Below are positions 7,094 through 12,614 of a stretch of 12,907 nucleotides of DNA, piece by piece. The stretch is from the NCBI GenBank assembly GCA_018895795.1, contig JAHINZ010000308.1:1-12907 (forward strand), given 5' to 3'. The translations under genes were made by a program, and so were the position numbers. Within the stretch, counting starts at the first letter, position 1; every line of letters starts with the position of its first letter. The DNA comes from Alphaproteobacteria bacterium (GTDB taxonomy: Bacteria > Pseudomonadota > Alphaproteobacteria > Caulobacterales > Caulobacteraceae). The notes under the pieces are model-generated. The model saw only the letters and a program-made list of their open reading frames with translations. It made no database searches and was not told the origin of the DNA.

Positions 7094-7519
7094 TCAAGCG
7101 ACCGAGCGGATCGGAATGCGCTTCACCAGCCGTTCAGGCCTGGGACGCGCCAGATCGATGTGCAGCAGGCCGTGTTCCAGGATCGCCGCAGTGACCTCGA
7201 TGCCTTCGGCCAAAACGAACGTACGGACGAACCCGCGAGCCGCGATGCCGCGATGCAGGAAGGCTCGATCCGCCTCGACTCGCGTTTCGGCCTCGCGCTT
7301 GCCGGCGACAATCAGCTGGCCGCCTTCCACCGTCACATGAAGGTGGTCGGGCGAGAAACCGGCGACGGCCAGGGTGATGCGCACGCCCCCCTCGTCGTCC
7401 TGTTCGACGTTGTAGGGCGGATAGCTCTCGGACGCGGCCTTGGCGGCGCGTTCGATCAGGTCTCGTGTATGTTCGAAGCCCAAAAGGAAGGGGCTGTCGA
7501 ACAGGATCGTCCGGGTCAT
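7094..7519 (-). CDS. hsp20: Small heat shock protein, Hsp20/alpha-crystallin family
   Basis: A 141-residue IbpA-like small chaperone that holds unfolding proteins for later refolding by DnaK/ClpB. The N-terminal arm (1-32, with FDSPFLLGFEHTRDLIE) is typical of the rhizobial/Caulobacter class. The alpha-crystallin domain is at about 35-128, containing YNVEQDD, ITLAVAGFSPDHL and the conserved G-x-L triplet at 117-119 (GLL). The C-terminal tail carries the oligomer-forming I-x-I motif at 135-137 (IPI). The ATG at 7519 has AAGGA at 7 nt spacing, but that site is buried in a hairpin (7522-7547) of ROSE thermometer type. Two CTTGAA boxes upstream suggest sigma-32 control. DUF1150 follows downstream. 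Confidence 0.95.
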   Translation of the reverse strand: MTRTILFDSPFLLGFEHTRDLIERAAKAASESYPPYNVEQDDEGGVRITLAVAGFSPDHLHVTVEGGQLIVAGKREAETRVEADRAFLHRGIAARGFVRTFVLAEGIEVTAAILEHGLLHIDLARPRPERLVKRIPIRSVA

Positions 7520-7521
7520 GG

Positions 7522-7547
7522 CGAAGTCCTTCGCTCAAGCGACTTCG
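7522..7547 (-). promoter_or_regulatory. ROSE-like RNA thermometer hairpin in the hsp20 leader
   Basis: In the hsp20 mRNA, CGAAGTC-G-CTT (7547 down to 7537) pairs with AAG-GACTTCG (7531 down to 7522) around the loop GAGCG. This gives 10 base pairs broken only by one unpaired G at 7540. The Shine-Dalgarno AAGGA (7527-7531) is completely paired. The anti-SD strand reads UCGCU, matching the U(U/C)GCU motif of ROSE elements. In those elements the bulged G opposite the SD sets the melting temperature. ROSE thermometers are known to control hsp20 genes in alphaproteobacteria, so position, gene and motif all agree. Confidence 0.75.
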
Positions 7548-7573
7548 TTCGCCGCCCCGTTCTGAGATCAGCC

Positions 7574-7624
7574 ACGAGGCGACGATACAGACTTCAAGTG
7601 GAGGGTGTTGGCCCGGGATTCAAG
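7574..7624 (-). promoter_or_regulatory. Candidate sigma-32 heat-shock promoter(s) of hsp20
   Basis: On the - strand two CTTGAA hexamers lie upstream of hsp20, at 7624-7619 and 7598-7593. CTTGAA is the -35 core of sigma-32 promoters. Each is followed, after 13 bp, by a C-rich stretch (CCCTCCAC from 7605, CCTCGTGG from 7579) that partly resembles the CCCCAT -10 element. The nearer one would give a leader of about 45-50 nt that holds the thermometer hairpin. The -10 matches are imperfect. Confidence 0.45.
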
Positions 7625-7846
7625 TCAGGCTGTGGCGGGGCCACGCCAAGACAGCATGTCTGGTCGTTGACGGAGGTCGCCGTCGAGCCGCGCGACGGCG
7701 CTCAGGGCGCGGCCGGGGTCGATGACACCACAAGACTTCGCCCGCACCTCTGACGGCCCGGGGCCGCCCTCTGCGCCCTCTTCCACGCGGCATGCCGGGA
7801 CTCCTGCAAGGTCGCGGGCCATGCGTCGGAGGAAACGCGCGATGGT
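7625..7846. other. Stretch with no convincing gene, containing inverted repeats
   Basis: Between the hsp20 promoter region and the glycosyltransferase stop codon no reading frame has a ribosome-binding site or recognisable protein. The stretch contains two clean inverted repeats: GTGGC-GGG-GCCAC (7632-7644) and CGCCGTCG/CGACGGCG (7678-7700, 8-bp stem). Neither has a following T-run on either strand. One of them may still end transcription of the polysaccharide genes, which run toward hsp20. Confidence 0.5.
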
Positions 7847-9160
7847 CTAGGCGGTCAGCGGGGCGAACAGCCTTTGCAGCGTGGCGCCGATCCGCCCGAC
7901 GGCGGGATCGTCCTCACCGAGTTCGAGCGCTTTGAGCTCCTCGCCGACCCGTCCGGCGATCTTTTCCAGGGGACGGCTGAGAACCATGGCCCGGGCCATC
8001 ATCTCCAGGCCGTCGACATAGCGTTCCGCGTTCAAGGTCTCGAGCGCCCAGGCGCGAGCGGCCCGACCGGTGGACAGCCGGAGTTCGGCATCGCCAGCCA
8101 GCCGTTCCAGAACGGCGCGGATCTCGACAATATCGATCTCGCCGTCGACCTTGAAGACCAAGTCGTCGGGCAGCTCGCCGTAAAACCCCGCGCGCGCGAC
8201 CACGGTCGGGCGGCCGCTCAGCATCCCCTCGATCGCCGAACCTGAGGCGCCCTCAAGAACCGGTTTGCGCAGGCAGCAGATGATGTCGGCTTCGGCCAGG
8301 CGTCGATCGAGCTGGTCGTCATCAACCGCGCCGTCAATCTCCAGGCCTGAGAAGCCGACGTCCTGAGACAGGGTCTCAAGGCGCATTTGCTCTTCCGCCG
8401 AGATCGGGCCCACCAGGCGATAGACGCAGTCGCGCAGGAGGGCGGAGCCGCCCAAGGCCTTAAGGATGTCGGCCACGCGCTTGTTGGCGTTCATCACGCC
8501 CACGGTGGTCAGGGTCAGGCGATCCCCGGTCGGCTTTGGGAAGACTGCAGGGGCCGGTGGATTGGCGCGGTCGGGGCAGCAGAGCGGCTGGACCGCCACG
8601 GGGCCGGGGCAGGCGGCCTCCAGGCGTGGCGCATAGAACCGGGCATGGGCCAGCGCCCCAGCGCAGCGCGCCGCCAGCCACTCAGCCATCGGCAGGCGTT
8701 CGGCGATCTGGGCGATATCGCGCTGGCCTGAGCGGGTGGCCACGGCGTCGTCGGCGATGTCCGCGCCGTAGGTCGCGATGATCTCCGCGTCGTGACGGCG
8801 GTGGTCCAGGTGGTTGTGATGCAGCCAGCCGGAGAACAGGTTGTAGAGATAGAAGTCGTGGAACACGCCCAGGCAACGGGCGGCGTCCAGCACGGGAAAG
8901 ACCCCCGCGTGGAACGGGTAGTTGTCGCCGATATTGACCACCACGAGGTCGAACTCGGTGTCGAGCCGGTCGAGGGGATAGTCGCGCCAGTGGTGGATCG
9001 GCAGGCGCGTGGGGTGCAGCGGCTCCTGGGGGTCGTTTTCGGCCTCGCAGCGCAGGATCTCGACCTGATGGCCGCGCGAGGCGAGGACGCGTGTCACCTC
9101 GGCGCTGACCCGGCCGATCGAGGACCGCAGCGCGAACGGCGTCACCCAGGCGATCTTCAT
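7847..9160 (-). CDS. GT4-type glycosyltransferase (GT-B fold)
   Basis: A 437-residue cytoplasmic glycosyltransferase, probably adding a sugar to a lipopolysaccharide or other surface glycan. The Rossmann start MKIAWVTPFALRSSIGRVSAEVTRVLASRGH is typical of GT-B enzymes. The C-terminal half opens at about residue 220 with LTLTTVGVMNANKRV, the usual GT4 domain entry with a phosphate-binding Lys. It carries the E-x7-E donor-binding pair at E303 and E311 (EGASGSAIEGM), followed by SGRPTVVA. The FHDFYLYN and HHNHLDHRRHD stretches in the first half are distinctive. The acceptor and donor cannot be read from sequence. It starts 8 nt after the FkbM-type methyltransferase stop, so the two form an operon. 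The Shine-Dalgarno is weak (AGAG), which suggests coupling. Confidence 0.9.
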   Translation of the reverse strand: MKIAWVTPFALRSSIGRVSAEVTRVLASRGHQVEILRCEAENDPQEPLHPTRLPIHHWRDYPLDRLDTEFDLVVVNIGDNYPFHAGVFPVLDAARCLGVFHDFYLYNLFSGWLHHNHLDHRRHDAEIIATYGADIADDAVATRSGQRDIAQIAERLPMAEWLAARCAGALAHARFYAPRLEAACPGPVAVQPLCCPDRANPPAPAVFPKPTGDRLTLTTVGVMNANKRVADILKALGGSALLRDCVYRLVGPISAEEQMRLETLSQDVGFSGLEIDGAVDDDQLDRRLAEADIICCLRKPVLEGASGSAIEGMLSGRPTVVARAGFYGELPDDLVFKVDGEIDIVEIRAVLERLAGDAELRLSTGRAARAWALETLNAERYVDGLEMMARAMVLSRPLEKIAGRVGEELKALELGEDDPAVGRIGATLQRLFAPLTA

Positions 9161-9168
9161 GGCGCTCT

Positions 9169-10425
9169 CTACGATTTCAGCAGTCGGCGCTCGGCGTCAC
9201 CGCCAGGACGGACGAATGCGATATTGGCCGAGACCACCTGGGCGGCGCCGGCGGCGGTGCAGGGCGCGCAGTCGCCGGTGGTCTCGTCGATCATGTAAGG
9301 TTTGAAGCCGGCCTTGGCGAAGGCCTTGAACCAGCTCGCGGGGGTCTGGCCCACACGCTTGACGTGGACGGGGCCAAACTCGGCGATGATGGCCAGATCA
9401 GGGTTCCGGGTGAGGGTGGCGGACATGCCGGCCAGAACGTCCAGCTCGGCGCCTTCGACGTCGATCTTGGCCACGTCCAGGCGCTTGCCGGCCACAATCT
9501 TGTCGAGGGTCACGACCTCGACCTCAAGGGTATGGGCGCGGGCTTCCTCGTCGTCCGGCAGGGCGTAGAGCGAACTGTGGCCGATGATGTCGCTGACGTG
9601 GAAGGTCAGGCGGCCGGCGGCGGCGCCGACGGCCTGATCGTGAACCTCCACCCAACTCAGCCCGTTGAGCGCGATCATCTTGAACAGGTTGGCGCGCGGC
9701 ACGGCTTCGGGCTCGAAGGCGATCACTCGTCCGGAAGGCCCGGTCGCCCAGGCGCAGACCAGGGTCAACAGGCCGATATTGGCCCCGATGTCGGCCACGG
9801 TCATGCCAGGTTGGATCAGGCGCTGCAGCACGTCACGCGTACCCGGCTCCAGGCCGCGGCTGGTGGCGTTGGCCAGCATGGTGACGAAAGCCGGCGTGCT
9901 GCGCGGCGCCAGGACATAGCCCTCGCGCATCCGGATGGCGATCGAGTCCGCGTCATAGGGCACCAGCGGGCGCTGCTTGATCTCCAGCTCGTCGAAGCGC
10001 GGACCAAACAGGCCCGGCAGGCGGACCAGGTCGTCGGCGGTCCTGGCCCCCTGGGTCTGGATCACCGAAAGTTGGGCCGACAAGCCTTGCAGGATGTCGA
10101 CGGTGCGATCGTGCCGCCGCATCAAGGCGTCCAGGGCCTGTTCGGTGCGGTCCAGGCGGGTGTTGACGCCGACGAAGTCTTCCGACAGCGCGGCCAGGTG
10201 CGTTCTCGCCTGGGCGAGTTCATGCTCGACGGAGGCCTGCAGGTAGCGGCGCGCATAGTGGGCCAGGGGCGCGACCAGGGGCGACAGCAGACGGCGCGCC
10301 AGGCCAAAACGCCGGCGTGGCGGCGGACCCTGCGGGGTCGGCGCGGTATCGGGTTCGGGGTCCTGAGCGGTGGGCGCCGCCCGCATGGCGGACCGTATCG
10401 CCAGATCCATACGTACGGGCCTCAA
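9169..10425 (-). CDS. FkbM-type SAM methyltransferase with N-terminal coiled coil
   Basis: A 418-residue protein whose C-terminal half is an FkbM-family O-methyltransferase, a class that often methylates sugars of surface polysaccharides. The SAM loop is VADIGANIG (210-218), the ribose-binding acidic FEPE is at 237-240, and the family signature KIDVEGAE is at 320-327. The N-terminal half is unusual for the family: a Pro-rich start (23-36), a basic patch (37-46), and a helical, probably coiled-coil region (about 62-135, LDRTEQALDALMRRHDRT). This may tether or multimerise the enzyme. The start is uncertain. TTG 10425 has GGAAGGA at 5 nt; ATG 10410 has GAGG at 9 nt. It is the first gene of an operon with the GT4 enzyme. 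Confidence 0.88.
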   Translation of the reverse strand: MRPVRMDLAIRSAMRAAPTAQDPEPDTAPTPQGPPPRRRFGLARRLLSPLVAPLAHYARRYLQASVEHELAQARTHLAALSEDFVGVNTRLDRTEQALDALMRRHDRTVDILQGLSAQLSVIQTQGARTADDLVRLPGLFGPRFDELEIKQRPLVPYDADSIAIRMREGYVLAPRSTPAFVTMLANATSRGLEPGTRDVLQRLIQPGMTVADIGANIGLLTLVCAWATGPSGRVIAFEPEAVPRANLFKMIALNGLSWVEVHDQAVGAAAGRLTFHVSDIIGHSSLYALPDDEEARAHTLEVEVVTLDKIVAGKRLDVAKIDVEGAELDVLAGMSATLTRNPDLAIIAEFGPVHVKRVGQTPASWFKAFAKAGFKPYMIDETTGDCAPCTAAGAAQVVSANIAFVRPGGDAERRLLKS

Positions 10426-10443
10426 GACGGTCCTTCCCGAGGC

Positions 10444-10461
10444 GCGGACTCACGCGTCCGC
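10444..10461. other. Inverted repeat between the 487-residue protein gene and the methyltransferase gene
   Basis: GCGGAC (10444-10449) and GTCCGC (10456-10461) form a 6-bp stem with a 6-nt loop in the 95-bp gap between the two - strand genes. No T-tract follows on the - strand. It may be a weak terminator or an mRNA structure that separates expression of the upstream gene from the methyltransferase operon. Confidence 0.35.
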
Positions 10462-10520
10462 CGCCTCTCTAGCTCAGCAGGCCCAAACGGCGCGGCGTCT
10501 CGAAGACTCCGCCTGACCGA

Positions 10521-11984
10521 TCAGATCAGAAAATCGTGGTTCAGGAAGGCGGAGCGACTGCCGACCAGACTGATCGAACCGCCATCGGCGAAGTCGAACG
10601 TCAGACTGGTCAGTTGGACGATCGTGCTCACATCGTGCAGCACGCGCGCGTCGAAGATCACGATCGACGGCCCGTGGGTCATCACCTCCACACCAGCCGT
10701 ATGGCTGAGGAAATAGTCGATGAACTGCTTGACCAGTTCCGGCGACGAATAGACCGGGCCGGGAATGACCGGCGCGGGAACCACCGGCGCGGGAACGACC
10801 GCCGTGCCGCCGCCGCCGCCCTGTCCGGCGGTGTCGCCCTGCCCGACCTCGCCCGTGGCGGGCGAGGCTGGAGCGACCGGGTCGGGCGTCAACGGGGTCG
10901 AAGGGGTAAAGACGTGGGGGCCCTGTTTGATCAGGTCGGCCAGCACGTCCGGCAGCTTGGTGACCTCGATCACCGAGATCTTCTTGTAGGTCCCGTCGCC
11001 GAGGAAACCGCTGACCAGCTGGACGGCCTCCACGCTGGGCAAGCCACCGGCGCCGAGCTGCACGCTGATCGACCACTCGTGGCTCTCGACCGGCGCGGTC
11101 ACCGCATTGAAGATCGGCTCATGACGCGTCGGCGCGAACCACAGCGCGGCTTCGGAGGGGGCGGCCGCGGCATGCTCTTGCGGCATCGAGCTGAGCACGG
11201 CGACCAGCGAAAGCACCGACGAGATGTGCTGCGCCGCGGCGGTCTCGAACGAGGCCACGTGCAGGGCGCTGGCGCTGGTCGAGACCGGCTCTCCGGTCAG
11301 CGCCAGGCCGCGCGGCGCGCCGCCGAAATCCAGGGTCGCGGCCGCGGCCTGGATCGCGGCGAGGGTCGCCGAGTCCATGCTGTCGGCTTGAACCGAATAG
11401 TCCGACGTCAGCAAGGCGGCGGCCAGGATCAGCACCGCTTGATTGACCGGGATCTGCACGGTGTCGATGTGTTGCGGCGCGGCGGCTTGCACGGCCGCCG
11501 ACGAGGCCGAACCGAACAGCAGGGTCGGGCGGCTGGGCGGCGCGTCGCGGGTCTCGGAGGCGCGCGCCTCGCCGGTCTTGAAGAAGGCGGTGCCGACGAT
11601 GGCGATCAGCAGGGCGGCCGGGTGGATCGAGACATTGTCGTTCAGGTGGGTTTTGCGCACCAGCGGGTGGCGCGCCAGCATGTTGCGCACCAGGCTCGAG
11701 AAGTCGTGGCCGCGGGCGATCTCTTCATAGGCGGGGCCGGCGATCAGGTACTGGCCGTCGATCCGGGCGAAATGGATCACCACCTCGCCGTCATCGGCGC
11801 GGAAGAAGATGAACCAGGGCTCGCCCTCGTCGCTGAGGCCGCGATCGACGCCGACCGAAATGCCGGCGCGCGTCAGGGCGCTCTCGACCCGGTAGAACTC
11901 AGCCAGTTCCTGCTGGCTCCAGTCGATCGGAGACGGCGCGTGACGGGGCGTCCGCTGGAAGAAGGAGACGATCTGGGCGGCCAT
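10521..11984 (-). CDS. Unknown 487-residue protein with hydrophobic segments and Pro/Gly linker
   Basis: I do not recognise a named family. Residues 1-110 form a compact mixed domain (WSQQELAEFYRVESAL, then PWFIFFRADDGEVVIHFARIDG), which looks cytosolic. A hydrophobic segment at 121-136 (HPAALLIAIVGTAFF) could span the membrane. Further hydrophobic Ala-rich stretches at about 178-193 and 250-265 could be helices. A low-complexity linker (about 365-415) holds five consecutive glycines and PAPV repeats. The last 70 residues form a beta-rich domain ending in TFDFADGGSISLVG. There is no N-terminal signal peptide. The ribosome-binding site is distant (GGAGA 12 nt upstream). The gene follows the XRE regulator by 56 nt. 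A membrane-anchored surface or regulatory role is a guess from topology and the rsaA neighbourhood. Confidence 0.8.
   Translation of the reverse strand: MAAQIVSFFQRTPRHAPSPIDWSQQELAEFYRVESALTRAGISVGVDRGLSDEGEPWFIFFRADDGEVVIHFARIDGQYLIAGPAYEEIARGHDFSSLVRNMLARHPLVRKTHLNDNVSIHPAALLIAIVGTAFFKTGEARASETRDAPPSRPTLLFGSASSAAVQAAAPQHIDTVQIPVNQAVLILAAALLTSDYSVQADSMDSATLAAIQAAAATLDFGGAPRGLALTGEPVSTSASALHVASFETAAAQHISSVLSLVAVLSSMPQEHAAAAPSEAALWFAPTRHEPIFNAVTAPVESHEWSISVQLGAGGLPSVEAVQLVSGFLGDGTYKKISVIEVTKLPDVLADLIKQGPHVFTPSTPLTPDPVAPASPATGEVGQGDTAGQGGGGGTAVVPAPVVPAPVIPGPVYSSPELVKQFIDYFLSHTAGVEVMTHGPSIVIFDARVLHDVSTIVQLTSLTFDFADGGSISLVGSRSAFLNHDFLI
10753..10797 (-). repeat. 15-bp tandem repeat coding for Pro-Ala-Pro-Val units
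   Basis: Three consecutive 15-bp units, ACCGGnnCGGGAAnn on the + strand (10753-10767, 10768-10782, 10783-10797), lie inside the 487-residue protein gene. They encode a VPAPVVPAPVIPGPV linker. The last two units differ at a single base, which points to recent slippage or duplication. A fourth, degraded unit may follow at 10798. Confidence 0.75.
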
Positions 11985-12021
11985 GCGGCGAAAAAATCTC
12001 CACGCCTATTCTAGAGCGCCA

Positions 12022-12040
12022 GCTAGGCCGACGGCCTAGC
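12022..12040 (-). other. Perfect hairpin abutting the XRE gene stop codon
   Basis: GCTAGGCC (12022-12029) and GGCCTAGC (12033-12040) form an 8-bp perfect stem with a 3-nt loop. It starts immediately after the XRE regulator's TAG stop (12041-12043). The T-rich tract on the - strand comes only about 20 nt later, at 11990-11996. It could be an attenuator or processing hairpin that lets the regulator and the 487-residue protein be made at different levels. Confidence 0.5.
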
Positions 12041-12349
12041 CTAGACGATCTCGTCTTCGCTGAACAGGATTTCGTAGGTGATCGGGTCGTAGTAGCGGAG
12101 AAGCTCGCGGACGAAGGCCTTTTCCGGCACTTCCAGCGCCACGGCCCAGTCGCGATAGCGATCGGGCGGGATGCGGCCGCGGCCGGTCTCAAGCTGCGAA
12201 ATGAAGGTATAGTAGTCGGCGCCCACCTTGGCGGCGAGCTGGCGCTGCGACAGCCCGATCTCTTCCCGGCGCGCTTTCAGCCAGCGACCGCCTTCGCGGC
12301 GCAGGTCCTGAACGTCCAAGGCGTTCCGGCGTTGAGGATTACCGTACAT
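12041..12349 (-). CDS. Small XRE-family helix-turn-helix regulator
   Basis: A 102-residue DNA-binding protein. The helix-turn-helix of the Cro/C1 (XRE) class spans about residues 22-76: WLKARREEIGLSQRQLAAKVG contains the first helices and YYTFISQLETGRGRIP the recognition helix and its conserved E-x-G-R turn. A short C-terminal tail (77-102, RELLRYYDPITYEILF) may dimerise or bind a partner; there is no ligand domain. The ATG at 12349 has AGGGA at 9 nt. It is transcribed away from rsaA across a 265-bp shared control region and precedes the unknown 487-residue gene. Control of itself, that gene and possibly rsaA is a reasonable inference. No prophage or toxin-antitoxin genes surround it. Confidence 0.9.
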   Translation of the reverse strand: MYGNPQRRNALDVQDLRREGGRWLKARREEIGLSQRQLAAKVGADYYTFISQLETGRGRIPPDRYRDWAVALEVPEKAFVRELLRYYDPITYEILFSEDEIV

Positions 12350-12368
12350 AATACACTATCCCTGGATT

Positions 12369-12415
12369 GCCTGCGCGTGTGCCGCGCAACGGGAGCGCCA
12401 ACTCGTCTCGCAGGC
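12369..12415. repeat. Long-spaced inverted repeat in the XRE-rsaA control region
   Basis: GCCTGCG (12369-12375) and CGCAGGC (12409-12415) are exact inverted copies separated by 33 bp, 20 to 66 bp upstream of the XRE start codon. They could form a stem in a regulator leader RNA or act as paired half-sites. No function is shown. Confidence 0.35.
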
Positions 12416-12433
12416 GAATCTATCCCCCTTTAT

Positions 12434-12454
12434 AACCCCTTTGCCGGGGGGGTT
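12434..12454. other. C/G-rich hairpin in the divergent control region
   Basis: AACCCC (12434-12439) and GGGGTT (12449-12454) form a 6-bp stem within a C-run/G-run stretch (12424-12452). It lies near the middle of the XRE-rsaA gap and may insulate the two divergent promoters or stall polymerase. No T-tract follows on either strand. Confidence 0.35.
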
Positions 12455-12464
12455 CAAGGATTAC

Positions 12465-12536
12465 GACATACGAGTTTGCTGTACCGGTATGGAAAATGCT
12501 GCACGGCCGCGAAATTCCTGATTGTCGGCGTATGTC
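12465..12536. promoter_or_regulatory. Paired GACATACG operator candidates upstream of and inside the rsaA promoter
   Basis: GACATACG at 12465-12472 has an exact inverted copy, CGTATGTC, at 12529-12536, 64 bp away centre to centre, about six helical turns. The second copy lies in the spacer between the rsaA -35 and -10 elements. A related GATTAC-ACATA arrangement occurs at 12459-12470 and again at 12337-12350 over the XRE start. The palindrome TACCGGTA (12482-12489) lies between the two copies. The XRE regulator is the natural candidate binder, by inference only. Confidence 0.45.
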
Positions 12537-12550
12537 ATTTGCTCTATAGC
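12522..12550 (+). promoter_or_regulatory. rsaA promoter
   Basis: TTGTCGG (12522-12528) matches the Caulobacter housekeeping -35 pattern TTGaCgS. GCTCTATAGC (12541-12550) resembles the -10 pattern GCTANAWC, with CTATAG (12544-12549) 16 bp after the -35 hexamer. Transcription would begin near 12556, giving a leader of about 60 nt. I recall the same TTGTCG and GCTCTATAG elements upstream of rsaA in C. crescentus. That is memory, not a search. Confidence 0.75.
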
Positions 12551-12558
12551 GCTGACTG

Positions 12559-12604
12559 CTCCCTTTTGTGCCACGGCCGTGGGGGGTTGGGATTCTTTTG
12601 GGAG
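12559..12604 (+). promoter_or_regulatory. rsaA 5' leader structure closing on the ribosome-binding site
   Basis: CTCCC (12559-12563), within the first bases of the predicted transcript, is complementary to GGGAG (12600-12604), which contains the Shine-Dalgarno 10 nt before the rsaA ATG. Between them lies the 12-bp perfect palindrome CCACGGCCGTGG (12571-12582). The leader could fold into a 5'-terminal stem that protects the message and tunes initiation. The rsaA mRNA of C. crescentus is known for unusual stability. The fold itself is inferred. Confidence 0.5.
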
Positions 12605-12614
12605 AACTATTCCT

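Noticed and set aside
7625..7822. 65-residue - strand frame in the gap between hsp20 and the glycosyltransferase
   Set aside because: There is no Shine-Dalgarno, no recognisable domain, and inverted repeats run through it. Too weak to call a gene.
12041..12349. XRE protein as the antitoxin of a toxin-antitoxin pair or a prophage repressor
   Set aside because: The neighbouring 487-residue protein is far too large for a toxin of the usual families, and there are no phage genes, integrase or att-like repeats nearby.
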